DNA from: Pseudomonas mandelii
GTDB taxonomy: Bacteria > Pseudomonadota > Gammaproteobacteria > Pseudomonadales > Pseudomonadaceae
Length of the DNA stretch: 64,000 nt
Assembly: GCF_900106065.1 (NCBI RefSeq)
Contig: NZ_LT629796.1
Location: forward strand, 1,958,001-2,022,000
Direction: 5' to 3'
This document shows positions 35,103 through 44,902 of this stretch, in pieces (position 1 is the stretch's first letter; each line of letters begins with the position of its first letter). Made by a program: the position numbers and the translations under genes. Below the pieces are notes generated by a model, which did not search any database, was not told where the DNA came from, and saw only the letters and a program-made list of their open reading frames with translations.

Positions 35103-36600
35103 GGGTCACCGGCACACTGATATTGCCCGACGCCCACGCCGCTTCGCGGTTGGCTAAGGCGGTGGCGATGGATTGGACTTCGGTGGATTGCACCTCGTCC
35201 GGCATCGGGTCGAGGCCGGCGCTGGCGAAGATCTGGCCGTAGGCGTTACGCAGATCGGCATAGGACAGGTCCCGGCGCAAATCCGCCTGCAACGTGTTCA
35301 GTTCACCCTGGATCAGGTCCAGTTCACCAAGTCCCGCCGCCTGATGACGGTTGCGCAATTGCCCCAGAATCTCCCCGTCGATGCTCGAGAGTTCCTGGTT
35401 GGTCTGGAACTGATTCAGCGCTTCCTGGTAGTTGGCGTTCGCCACATAGAGCTGGGCCAGCACCGCGATGGACATGGCCTGGCGCCGTGCCTTGGCGACC
35501 TCTTCGCCGGCCTTGGCCACGTTGATCGCGGCCGGTGCGGAAATCACGTTAAACAGGTTCCAGGTCAGCTTCACACCGTAGTCGGCCCACTTGTCATTGA
35601 CCAGAAACGAGTTGCTGTCGTAATGCCCACCTGCCGAAAACTCCAGCCCCGGCAACAGCCGCAGCATGGCTTTACGGGTTTCGGCAGTGCTGATGCGGGT
35701 CTGGTAATCCTGTTCGCGCAGCTCCGGACGGCTGGCCAGGGCTTCATGCTCCAGGCTGGCCATGCCGACCTTCAACTGCGGAATCGAGTAGTCGTCCGGG
35801 GTCGCCAATTTCAGATCGGTGCCCATCGGCAGGTTGATCAGGGTCGCCAGTTCGGTTTTGGCCAGGGACAGCGCCCGGCGTTGCTCTTGCAACTGGCGGG
35901 TCGCCTCGATCAGCGAACGCTGGTAACCCAGCGCCTGGATCGGATCGCCGATGCGTTGGGTGCTCATGCTTTGGCTGTTGCCGCGTGCCGTATCGACCCG
36001 CGCCATCAGGCTGTCGATCTGCGTGAGCAAACGTTCGGCAGCCACCGCTCGCCAATAGGCCGAGCGCACGTCCTGGACGATGGTGTTGATGACCTTGCGC
36101 CGACGTTCCTGAACGATCAGGCGCTGGTCGCCCTGCTGTTTGGCACTGATGTAGCTGACGCCGAAGTCGAGGACATTCCACACCATGGTCAGGTCGGCCA
36201 CTCGGCGGTCGCGGTCCTGGGAGGTCGACGGTTCCAAAGACTGGGTGCCGGTCAGTACGCTCTGGCTGCTGGAGGCGCCAACGTTGCTACGCCCGACGTA
36301 GCCCGCATCCAGGGCCATGCGCGGCAGCATGTCGAAACTGGCGAGGTCGAGTTGGCGCTTGGCCAATGCCTCTTCCATGATCTTGAGCCGGCCTTCAAGG
36401 TTGTACTTCACCGCACGGGCCATGGCCTGGTGCAAGGTCAGCGGACCACTGAGCGGCTCCTGGCCGGTGTACATGTTCTGCAGATCGCTCTTGGCACGCT
36501 GTTCGCTGACGCTGCGTTCGATCGGTTCACTTTTGACGGCACATCCGCTTATCGCAAGCGCCAGCAGGCTGACGCACAACAACGAGTGACTTCTATTCAT
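35086..36600 (-). CDS. TolC-family outer-membrane lipoprotein of the giant-protein system
   Basis: A 504-residue TolC-fold protein. The lipobox is LAISGC, followed by AVKSEPIERS. Two similar halves with long coiled coils are visible (about 55-260 and 280-460); LTLHQAMARAVKYNLEGRLK is the family start. It is 41 bases behind the giant repeat gene, on the same strand, so it is the likely outer-membrane pore for that protein. It differs from the NodT-type proteins in the other two efflux operons. Confidence 0.88.
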   Translation of the reverse strand: MNRSHSLLCVSLLALAISGCAVKSEPIERSVSEQRAKSDLQNMYTGQEPLSGPLTLHQAMARAVKYNLEGRLKIMEEALAKRQLDLASFDMLPRMALDAGYVGRSNVGASSSQSVLTGTQSLEPSTSQDRDRRVADLTMVWNVLDFGVSYISAKQQGDQRLIVQERRRKVINTIVQDVRSAYWRAVAAERLLTQIDSLMARVDTARGNSQSMSTQRIGDPIQALGYQRSLIEATRQLQEQRRALSLAKTELATLINLPMGTDLKLATPDDYSIPQLKVGMASLEHEALASRPELREQDYQTRISTAETRKAMLRLLPGLEFSAGGHYDSNSFLVNDKWADYGVKLTWNLFNVISAPAAINVAKAGEEVAKARRQAMSIAVLAQLYVANANYQEALNQFQTNQELSSIDGEILGQLRNRHQAAGLGELDLIQGELNTLQADLRRDLSYADLRNAYGQIFASAGLDPMPDEVQSTEVQSIATALANREAAWASGNISVPVTHAPVQ

Positions 36601-36641
36601 CCTTGACTGCCCCTGAGTGCTGCACTGATTTTATGGTTTTT

Positions 36642-39600
36642 TCAGGCCTGCATTTCGCTGATGCCGACCTGCTTCAACGCTGCGGCCAGGCTGTCGACCT
36701 GCCGTTGCTCGGTGTCTTTGAGTTGTTGCAATTGCTGGTTCAGCGTCAGCGCGCCAAACACGCCGCGCAGTCCTTGGGAAACATCCCCGCCCCTGATGGA
36801 ATGACTGCCGAACGAGTTCAGTGAGTCGCGTTCACTGCTGGTGTCCTGATTGAACAGACTCGACAGCGTACTGGTGCTGAATACCCCGCCATCGCCACCC
36901 CCAAAGCCAAGGAAACCGTGACCTGACCCATCGCCGCCACTGTCGCTGCTGCTGAATACCTGGGCGATGAAGCTGCGGGTCAGCGCGCCACGGTTGATGA
37001 AAATGTCCCCCAGCGGCCGGATGCCGTTGCCGATCACCCGGTCTTCGAACAGCGGGGTAAAGGTCAGCGGCGAGCCCAGCGCGCCCGTTGGCGCGGCGAA
37101 AATGATCGGTTGCAGCGGCGCGTTCGGTTGCTCAGCAACGGTTACGGGTTGCGAGACGGGGATCACCGGATCGACCGGCACCAACACACTTGGGGTCGAT
37201 ACGGTGTTGATCGCGAAGTTATTCGACTGGCTGGCGCCGCTGCCGGCATTGCCCGAACCGTCACTGACGCCCGCGATGTTCAGGCTGATCACGTTGCTGC
37301 CGTTGCTGACATTGTTGGTAGGCGTCAGCATCGCGGTCCAGGTTGTGCCGCCGTCGCTGCTGGACAGGTCGGACAACGTGCCGTTGGCCACATTGATGTC
37401 GGACAGGTCGAAACCGCTCACTGCTTCGTTGAACGTGATTGTCACCAGCGACGTCTGTCCGACGCCAATGTTGGGGTTGGCGACCACGACGGTGACGGTC
37501 GGCCGTTCACCGTCGATGGCGTAATTGTTGGACACGGCGAAGCTGCTGCCGATGTTGCCTGCCAGGTCGGCGACATTGCTGGTGTCGAGGGCGATGAAGT
37601 TGCTCGGGTCGGACATATTTGCTGTGGGCGTGAAGGTCGCGGTCCAGGTCTTGCCGCCGTCACTGCTGGCCAGGTTGCTCAACTCGCCGTTGGTCACGCT
37701 CAAATCCGACAAGTCGAAGTCGCTGACCACCTCGCTGAAGGTGAAGGTCACGAGCGTGGTCTGGCCAATGCCCAAATGCGAATTGGCGACCACGATGGTG
37801 GCGGTCGGGCGCGTGGCATCGAGGGCGTAGTTGTTGGAAATGGCAATCGCGGCACCGGCATTGCCTGCCGCGTCAGCCACGTTGCCGGTGTCGAGCAGGA
37901 TCAGGTTGGTGGTGTCGTTGATGTTCGCCGTCGGCGTCAGGGTCGCGGTCCAGGTCACGCCGCCGTCGCTGCTGGCCAGGTTGGACAGCACACCGTTGGC
38001 CACGCTGAGGTCCGACAAGTCGAAACCGGACACCGTTTCGCTGAAGGTGATGGTCACCGTGGTGGTCTCGCCGATACCGAGGCGATTGTCCGCGACCACG
38101 ATGGTGGCGGTCGGCCGCGCCGTGTCGACGGCGTAATTATTGGAATCGGTCACGCCCACGCCGCTGTTGCCTGACGCATTGATCACACCGCTGTTGTCGA
38201 GGCTGATCAGGTTGCTGCTGTCCGTCACGTCGACCGTTGGCGTGAAGGTCGCCGTCCAGGTGACGCCGCCGTCGCTGGACGAGACATTGCTCAGCGTGCC
38301 GTTGGCGATGGTCAGGTCAGCGTTGCTGAAACCACTCACCGCTTCGCTGAAGGTGATGGTCACGCCTGAAGTTTCGCCGGCCTTGAGGGCGTTGTCGGCG
38401 ATCACGATGGTCGCGGTCGGCACTTGGGTTTCCACCACGTAGTTGGCGGAGTTGGTGGTGCCCGTACCGGCGTTACCGGCCTGGTCTGCGATGCCGGTGT
38501 TGTTCAGGGTGATGAGGTTGGTCGCATCGGTCACGCCGAGGGTCGGGGTGAAAGTCGCGGTCCAGGTGATCCCGCCATCGCTGCTGCTGACGACGCTCAA
38601 CGTGCCGTTGGCAATGCTCAGATCACTGTTGTCGAATCCGTTGACGGCCTCGGAGAAAGTGATGGTCACCAGCGCGGTTTCGCCCGGTTTCAGAGTCGTA
38701 TCACTCAAGACGATGGTGGCGGTCGGGCGCAGGCTGTCGATCACGTAGTTGTTGGAGTCGGTGGTGCCGCTGCCCGCGTTACCGGCCTGGTCGACGATGC
38801 CGGTGTTGTCCAGCGTGATGAGGTTAGTCGCATCGTTGACGCTGACGGTCGGCGTGAAGGTTGCCGTCCAGGTGATGCCGCCGTCGCTGCTGCTCACCGC
38901 ACTCAATGTGCCGTTGGCGATTGTCAGGTCGGCATTGGAGAAACCGCTGACCGCCTCGCTGAACGTGATGGTGACCAACGAGGTTTGGCCCAGCGCCAGC
39001 GTGGTGTCCGCCACCACGATGGTGGCCGTCGGGCGCACGGTGTCGATGGCGAAGTTGTTCGAATCAGTGGTGCCGCTGCCCACGTTGCCCGAGGCATTTT
39101 GCACACCGCTGTTGTCCAGCGTGATCAGGTTGGTGGCATCGGTGATGCTGGTGGTCGGCGTGAAAGTCGCCGTCCAGGTGATGCCGCCGTCGCTGCTGCT
39201 CACTGCGCTCAACGTGCCGTTGGCAATCGTCAGGTCGGCGTTGCTGAAACCGCTCACGGCTTCGCTGAAGGTGATGGTCACCAGGGAGGTTTCACCGATG
39301 TTCAGGGCGTTGTCGGCGACCACGATAGTCGCCGTCGGCAGCACGGTATCGATCGTGTAATTGCCGGAATTGGTGGTGCCGCTGCCGGTATTGCCAGCAA
39401 GGTCAGCCACGCCGGTATTGGCCAAGGTGATGACGTTGGTCAGGTCATTCACTCCGACGGTGGGCGTGAAGGTCGCGGTCCAGGTGATGCCACCGTCGCT
39501 GCTGCTCACGGCGGTTAACGTGCCGTTGGCAATCGTCAGGTCAGCGTTGGTGAAACCACTGACGGCCTCGGAGAACGTAATCGTCACCAGCGAAGTTTCG

Positions 39601-42600
39601 CCGGCACTCAGGGTCGGGTCTGCCAGGACGATGGTCGCGGTAGGGCGGAGCGTATCGATGGCGTAGTTGTTGGAATCGGTGGTGCCGCTGCCGGCGTTGC
39701 CCGCCAGATCCGCGATGCCGGTGTTGTTCAGGGTGACCAGGTTGGTCGTGTCGTTGATGCTGGCGCTCGGGGTAAAGGTCGCGGTCCAGGTGATGCCGCC
39801 ATCGCTGCTGCTCACGGCCGTCAACGTGCCGTTGGCAATCGTCAGGTCGGCGTTGGTGAAGCCGCTGACCGCCTCAGAGAAGGTGATGGTGACCAGCGAG
39901 GTTTCGCCGATGCTCAGTGCAGTGTCCGCCACCACGATGGTGGCCGTCGGGCGCACGGTATCGATGGCGTAGTTGTTGGAGTTGGTGGTGCCGCTGCCGG
40001 CATTGCCCGAACCGTTTTGCACTCCGCTGTTGTCCAGCGTGATCAGGTTGGTGGCATCGGTAATGGTGGTGGTCGGCGTGAATGTGGCCGTCCAGGTGAT
40101 GCCGCCGTCACTGCTGCTCACCGCGCTGAGCGTGCCGTTCGCGATGGTTAGGTCGGCGTTGCTGAAACCGGTCACCGCTTCGGAGAAGGTGATGGTCACC
40201 AGCGAGGTTTCGCCGATTCTCAGCGCATTGTCGGCGACCACGATAGTCGCCGTCGGCAGCACGGTATCGATCGTGTAATTGCCGGAGTTGGTGGTGCCGC
40301 TGCCGGTGTTGCCGGCAAGGTCGGCCACGCCGGTATTGGCCAGGGTGATGACGTTGGTCAGGTCATTCACGCCAACGGTAGGCGTGAAGGTCGCAGTCCA
40401 GGTGATGCCGCCGTCGCTGCTGCTCACGGCCGTCAACGTGCCGTTGGCAATCGTCAGGTCAGCGTTAGTGAAACCACTGACTGCCTCGGAGAACGTAATC
40501 GTCACCAGCGAAGTTTCGCCGGCACTCAGGGTCGGGTCTGCCAGGACGATGGTCGCGGTAGGGCGGAGCGTATCGATGGCGTAGTTGTTGGAATCGGTGG
40601 TGCCGCTGCCGGCGTTGCCCGCCAGATCCGCGATCCCGGTGTTGTCCAGGGTGATCAGGTTAGTCGTGTCATTGACGCTGGCACTCGGGGTGAAGGTCGC
40701 CGTCCAGGTGATGCCGCCATCGCTGCTGCTCACGGCCGTCAACGTGCCGTTGGCAAGGGTCAGGTCGGCGTTGGTGAAACCGCTGACCGCTTCCGAGAAG
40801 GTAATCGTGACCAGCGAGGTTTCGCCGATGCTCAGTGCAGTGTCCGCCACCACGATGGTTGCCGTCGGGCGCACGGTATCGATGGCGTAGTTGTTGGAGT
40901 TGGTGGTGCCGCTGCCGGCATTGCCCGAACCGTTTTGCACACCGCTGTTGTCCAGCGTGATCAGGTTGGTGGCATCGGTAATGGTGGTGGTCGGCGTGAA
41001 AGTCGCCGTCCAGGTGATCCCGCCGTCACTGCTGCTCACCGCGCTCAACGTGCCGTTGGCAATCGTCAGGTCGGCGTTGCTGAAACCGGTCACCGCCTCG
41101 GAGAAGGTGATGGTCACCAGCGAGGTTTCGCCGATTTTCAGCGCATTGTCGGCGACCACGATGGTGGCGGTCGGCAGCACGGTATCGATCGTGTAATTGC
41201 CGGAATTGGTGGTGCCGCTGCCGGTGTTACCGGCAAGGTCGGCCACGCCGGTATTGGCCAAGGTGATGACGTTGGTCAGGTCATTCACGCCAACGGTAGG
41301 CGTGAAGGTCGCTGTCCAGGTGATGCCACCGTCGCTGCTGCTCACAGCCGTCAACGTGCCATTGGCAATCGTCAGGTCAGCGTTGGTGAAACCACTGACG
41401 GCCTCGGAGAAGGTGATGGTCACCAGCGAGGTTTCGCCCGCGGTCAGGGTGGTATCGGTCAGCACAATCGTGGCCGTCGGACGCACCGTGTCGATGGCGT
41501 AGTTGTTGGAATCGGTAGTGCCGCTGCCGGCGTTGCCCGCCAGATCCGCGATGCCGGTGTTGTTCAGGGTGACCAGGTTGGTCGTGTCGTTGATGCTGGC
41601 GCTCGGGGTAAAGGTCGCGGTCCAGGTGATGCCGCCATCGCTGCTGCTCACGGCCGTCAACGTGCCGTTGGCAATCGTCAGGTCGGCGTTGGTGAAGCCG
41701 CTGACCGCCTCAGAGAAGGTGATGGTGACCAGCGAGGTTTCGCCGATTCTCAATGCGGTGTCCGCCACCACGATGGTTGCCGTTGGCCGCACGGTGTCGA
41801 TGGCGTAGTTGTTCGAATCGGTAGTGCCGCTGCCGGCGTTGCCCGCCAGGTCGCTGACCCCGGTGTTGTTCAGGGTGATCAGGTTGGTTGTGTCGTTGAT
41901 GCTGGCGGTCGGCGTGAAGGTCGCCGTCCAGGTAATTCCGCCGTCGCTGCTGCTCACGGCCGTCAATGTGCCGTTGGCGATAGTCAGGTCGGCGTTGGTG
42001 AAACCGCTCACCGCCTCGGAGAAAGTGATGGTCACCAGCGAGGTCTCACCGATTCTCAGTGCGGTGTCCGCCACCACGATGGTTGCCGTTGGACGCAATG
42101 TATCGATGGCGTAGTTGTTGGAATCGGTGGTGCCGCTGCCGGCGTTGCCCGCCAGGTCGCTGACCCCTGTGTTGTTCAGGGTGATCAGGTTGGTTGTGTC
42201 ATTGACGCTGGCAGTCGGTGTGAAGGTCGCCGTCCAGGTGATGCCGCCGTCGCTGCTGCTCACCGCGCTCAGGGTGCCGTTGGCGAGGGTCAGGTCGGCG
42301 TTGGTGAAACCGCTGACGGCTTCGCTGAAGGTGATGGTCACCAGCGAGGTTTCGCCGATTTTCAGTGCCGTGTCGGCCACCACGATGGTCGCGGTCGGGC
42401 GCACGGTATCGATGGCGTAATTGTTGGAATCGGTGGTGCCGCTGCCGGCGTTGCCGACCAGGTCGCTGACCCCGGTGTTATCGAGGGTGATCAGGTTGGT
42501 CGCGTCAGTGATGCTGGCGGTTGGCGTGAAGGTGCCCGTCCAGGTGATGCCGCCATCGCTGCTGCTCACGGCCGACAAGGTGCCGTTGGCAATCGTCAGG

Positions 42601-44834
42601 TCCGCGTTGGTGAAACCTGTCACGGCCTCGCTGAAGGTGAAGGTCACCAGCGACGTTTCGCCGACCTTCAGCGCGGTGTCGGTAAACACGATGCCGACGG
42701 TGGGGCGCAAGGTGTCGACCACGTAGTTATTGGAGTTCGTGGTACCGACGCCGGCCGTGCCCAGGCCGTTGTTCACCCCGGTGTTGTCCAGGGTGATGAG
42801 GTTGGTCGTATCGGAAATGCTTGCGGTCGGCGTGAAGGTGGCCGTCCAGGTGATGCCGCCATCGGCGCTGCTGACGGCGCTCAGGGTGCCATTTGCAATG
42901 GTCAGGTCGGCGTTGGTGAAACCGGTCACAGCCTCGGAAAAGGTGATCGTCACCAAGGACGTTTCGCCGATGCTCAGAGTGGTGTCAGCGACCACAATGG
43001 TTGCGGTCGGCGGCGGCGCATACGCGGTGTTGAGTACACCTCCGTCGTTGAAGATAGTCGCGACGGAGGTCGGCGAAGTGCCGGTTGTACCTCCACCCTG
43101 CGCGGTACCGCCTGCTCCACTGGCCGCGGCATTACCAGCCAGGGCCGCGAAGTTGGAGGCCGTGATCAGCAGCGTGCCTTTGTTCCAGATCGCGCCGACG
43201 CCCCGACCGCCGATGCCGCCATTGCTGGCATTGCTGCCTTGGCCACCGCCACCGCCACCGCCACCACCGGCGCCGATGTTGTTGCTGATGGTCGAAGTGC
43301 CGATGATGGTAATGGTGCCGCTGCTTGCGTTGTAGATCCCGCCCGCCGCGTTGCCGCCAGCGCCACCGACTTTGTCCCAACCGGCGCCACCGCCCCCGCC
43401 GCCAATGGAAATCGTGCCATTGGTGGCCGTCGAGCCGTTACCGCCGTTACTGTAATAGGACACGCCCAGCCCGCCCGCGCCGCCAGTATTGGTGCCACCG
43501 CGACCGCCCATGTGGGTCGCGTCATAACCGCCACCGTAGCCGCCGGCATTGGCGCTGCCAGCCTGTCCGCCCAACGTGCCGGTGCCCGGCCCGGCCGAGC
43601 CACCATGCCCACCGTTCTGACCGCCCAAACCGCCGCCACCACCACCGCCACCGCCGTAAAAAGCACCCGTGACACCGCCGCCGCCACCGCCGCCGGAAGC
43701 GGCATTGGAGGTCACGCTGACGTTGTTAAGGGTCAGGATGCCGGCGTTGAAAATCCCCCCGGCCATTGCCCCTGAGGCACCGTAGCCCCCGTTGCCGCCC
43801 GTTCCCGCCACCAGGCCACGGGTAATCACCAGGCCATCAAGGGTCACGGTTCTGCCCGCGGCAATTTCAATCACCCGCGTCCGGTACTGACCGTCGAGAA
43901 TTACGTCAGCCACGCCGTCGTTGTTCAAGTCGCCATCGACGGTGATGTTCTGGCTGATCAGCAGTTCGGACGTCAGCTGCACCGTCATGCTGGCGTTGAA
44001 GGTGACGATATCGCCGTTCTGCGCCGAAGCGATGGCGGCACGCAACGAGCCGATACCGGTGTTGCCGTTGTTGGTAGCAGTCCAGGTCGCCAGGCCCCAC
44101 TGATATTCACTCATGGCCGTGGTCGACAGCACGTTGGCGCTTTCGATGTTGCCGGTGACAATTTCCAGGTCCCAGTCGCCGCCAATCCCGGTGCGGTTGC
44201 TGGAAGCGGCTACATCACGGCCGGTCAGCTGCGCGAGGGAATCGACAAAACTCAAGCCTCGCTCACCTTCGGCGGTGTAGCAGCCGTAGATCATGATGTC
44301 GCCGCCGGCATTCATGTCCTTGCCGATTTCCGCCAGCACCGCACTGCGGGCCGCGACGTTGTCGGCCGACAGATAGCTGTCGCCCAGCCACAGGTCGCCC
44401 GCGTTGCCGTGAGCAATGATTTGCACGGAACTGATGCCCTGATGGGTATCCAGATAATCGGCAATCTGTTGCAGACCGTCCCGACTCGCGTCCAGCTGAA
44501 CCACTTGAGTGCCGGGTGCCACGCCCTTGAGCAGGCTGTCGGCGTCCTTGACCCGGGAATCGACGAACACCACGCTCTGCCCCGGTACGGCAACAGGTGT
44601 TGAAGCCGGCGTGGCATCGGCCTGGCCGTGGGTGTCTTGGCTGGCGACCGGCTGATCATTCGCCGGCGCTTTCGCCGCGTCGGCCGTGGGATGGCTTTCA
44701 GGCTGGGCGGCATCCGCCACGGTGGCCGCGACCGCGCCGTCGAACAACATCCGCGGCTCCAGGGACATGATCATGGGCGAGACCAGCGCCCGTGCACCTT
44801 CGGTAACCCGCGACTTGCCTTTGCTCCACCACAT
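36642..44834 (-). CDS. Giant exported repeat protein with LEPR motif, DUF4347 and 19 Ig-like repeats
   Basis: A 2730-residue protein. In order: a basic N-terminus with SLEPRMLFDGA (about 24-34), a DUF4347 domain (about 85-235) with AHG (His142) and YGC (Cys185, the only Cys in the protein), a beta-helix-like stretch (about 250-345), a Gly-rich block (about 345-590), 19 tandem Ig-like repeats of 102 residues (609-2546), and a C-terminal tail ending QLQQLKDTEQRQVDSLAAAL. There is no Sec signal peptide and no RTX nonapeptide array. DUF4347 and LEPR segments are known at the N-terminus of very large exported adhesin-like proteins. The ATG at 44834 is used; a GTG at 44843 adds three residues. It likely acts at the cell surface. 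Confidence 0.9.
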   Translation of the reverse strand: MWWSKGKSRVTEGARALVSPMIMSLEPRMLFDGAVAATVADAAQPESHPTADAAKAPANDQPVASQDTHGQADATPASTPVAVPGQSVVFVDSRVKDADSLLKGVAPGTQVVQLDASRDGLQQIADYLDTHQGISSVQIIAHGNAGDLWLGDSYLSADNVAARSAVLAEIGKDMNAGGDIMIYGCYTAEGERGLSFVDSLAQLTGRDVAASSNRTGIGGDWDLEIVTGNIESANVLSTTAMSEYQWGLATWTATNNGNTGIGSLRAAIASAQNGDIVTFNASMTVQLTSELLISQNITVDGDLNNDGVADVILDGQYRTRVIEIAAGRTVTLDGLVITRGLVAGTGGNGGYGASGAMAGGIFNAGILTLNNVSVTSNAASGGGGGGGVTGAFYGGGGGGGGGLGGQNGGHGGSAGPGTGTLGGQAGSANAGGYGGGYDATHMGGRGGTNTGGAGGLGVSYYSNGGNGSTATNGTISIGGGGGGAGWDKVGGAGGNAAGGIYNASSGTITIIGTSTISNNIGAGGGGGGGGGQGSNASNGGIGGRGVGAIWNKGTLLITASNFAALAGNAAASGAGGTAQGGGTTGTSPTSVATIFNDGGVLNTAYAPPPTATIVVADTTLSIGETSLVTITFSEAVTGFTNADLTIANGTLSAVSSADGGITWTATFTPTASISDTTNLITLDNTGVNNGLGTAGVGTTNSNNYVVDTLRPTVGIVFTDTALKVGETSLVTFTFSEAVTGFTNADLTIANGTLSAVSSSDGGITWTGTFTPTASITDATNLITLDNTGVSDLVGNAGSGTTDSNNYAIDTVRPTATIVVADTALKIGETSLVTITFSEAVSGFTNADLTLANGTLSAVSSSDGGITWTATFTPTASVNDTTNLITLNNTGVSDLAGNAGSGTTDSNNYAIDTLRPTATIVVADTALRIGETSLVTITFSEAVSGFTNADLTIANGTLTAVSSSDGGITWTATFTPTASINDTTNLITLNNTGVSDLAGNAGSGTTDSNNYAIDTVRPTATIVVADTALRIGETSLVTITFSEAVSGFTNADLTIANGTLTAVSSSDGGITWTATFTPSASINDTTNLVTLNNTGIADLAGNAGSGTTDSNNYAIDTVRPTATIVLTDTTLTAGETSLVTITFSEAVSGFTNADLTIANGTLTAVSSSDGGITWTATFTPTVGVNDLTNVITLANTGVADLAGNTGSGTTNSGNYTIDTVLPTATIVVADNALKIGETSLVTITFSEAVTGFSNADLTIANGTLSAVSSSDGGITWTATFTPTTTITDATNLITLDNSGVQNGSGNAGSGTTNSNNYAIDTVRPTATIVVADTALSIGETSLVTITFSEAVSGFTNADLTLANGTLTAVSSSDGGITWTATFTPSASVNDTTNLITLDNTGIADLAGNAGSGTTDSNNYAIDTLRPTATIVLADPTLSAGETSLVTITFSEAVSGFTNADLTIANGTLTAVSSSDGGITWTATFTPTVGVNDLTNVITLANTGVADLAGNTGSGTTNSGNYTIDTVLPTATIVVADNALRIGETSLVTITFSEAVTGFSNADLTIANGTLSAVSSSDGGITWTATFTPTTTITDATNLITLDNSGVQNGSGNAGSGTTNSNNYAIDTVRPTATIVVADTALSIGETSLVTITFSEAVSGFTNADLTIANGTLTAVSSSDGGITWTATFTPSASINDTTNLVTLNNTGIADLAGNAGSGTTDSNNYAIDTLRPTATIVLADPTLSAGETSLVTITFSEAVSGFTNADLTIANGTLTAVSSSDGGITWTATFTPTVGVNDLTNVITLANTGVADLAGNTGSGTTNSGNYTIDTVLPTATIVVADNALNIGETSLVTITFSEAVSGFSNADLTIANGTLSAVSSSDGGITWTATFTPTTSITDATNLITLDNSGVQNASGNVGSGTTDSNNFAIDTVRPTATIVVADTTLALGQTSLVTITFSEAVSGFSNADLTIANGTLSAVSSSDGGITWTATFTPTVSVNDATNLITLDNTGIVDQAGNAGSGTTDSNNYVIDSLRPTATIVLSDTTLKPGETALVTITFSEAVNGFDNSDLSIANGTLSVVSSSDGGITWTATFTPTLGVTDATNLITLNNTGIADQAGNAGTGTTNSANYVVETQVPTATIVIADNALKAGETSGVTITFSEAVSGFSNADLTIANGTLSNVSSSDGGVTWTATFTPTVDVTDSSNLISLDNSGVINASGNSGVGVTDSNNYAVDTARPTATIVVADNRLGIGETTTVTITFSETVSGFDLSDLSVANGVLSNLASSDGGVTWTATLTPTANINDTTNLILLDTGNVADAAGNAGAAIAISNNYALDATRPTATIVVANSHLGIGQTTLVTFTFSEVVSDFDLSDLSVTNGELSNLASSDGGKTWTATFTPTANMSDPSNFIALDTSNVADLAGNIGSSFAVSNNYAIDGERPTVTVVVANPNIGVGQTSLVTITFNEAVSGFDLSDINVANGTLSDLSSSDGGTTWTAMLTPTNNVSNGSNVISLNIAGVSDGSGNAGSGASQSNNFAINTVSTPSVLVPVDPVIPVSQPVTVAEQPNAPLQPIIFAAPTGALGSPLTFTPLFEDRVIGNGIRPLGDIFINRGALTRSFIAQVFSSSDSGGDGSGHGFLGFGGGDGGVFSTSTLSSLFNQDTSSERDSLNSFGSHSIRGGDVSQGLRGVFGALTLNQQLQQLKDTEQRQVDSLAAALKQVGISEMQA
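37197..43010 (-). repeat. Tandem array of 19 x 306-bp Ig-like units, with 918-bp higher-order blocks
   Basis: Every unit begins PTATIV and ends near NNYAIDT; units start at 43010 and every 306 bases down to 37502. Units 5-7, 8-10 and 11-13 form three blocks of 918 bp (40869-41786, 39951-40868, 39033-39950) with almost the same sequence of unit types, so the array grew by duplication of three-unit blocks. Units 15-19 and unit 1 are more divergent. Confidence 0.92.
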
Positions 44835-44876
44835 GCTGCTCACCCGGACTCGAACTTTCGTGACGCGAAAATGAAA

Positions 44877-44902
44877 ATGCCGCGATCAACTGATCGCGGC
44901 AT
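44877..44902 (-). terminator. Strong hairpin between sulfotransferase and giant gene
   Basis: ATGCCGCGATCA and TGATCGCGGCAT are perfect 12-bp arms; on the minus strand TTTTCATTTTC follows. The sulfotransferase stop codon lies inside the stem. Only about 40 bases separate it from the giant gene's start, so it works as a terminator, an attenuator or an mRNA processing site. Confidence 0.7.

Noticed and set aside
37197-43010. The 306-bp tandem array as a CRISPR or satellite
   Set aside because: Units are coding, in frame and adjacent without spacers; they encode Ig-like domains.
40935-43775. Long antisense reading frame (946 codons) and many regularly spaced 101-codon frames opposite the giant gene
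   Set aside because: They repeat with the 306-base period and mirror the Ig-like units; codon bias of the real gene keeps the opposite frame open. No start signals or domain patterns.
43050-43820. Gly-rich block of the giant protein as RTX repeats
   Set aside because: The runs are GG-rich without the GGxGxD nonapeptide spacing or Asp positions needed for calcium-binding RTX repeats.
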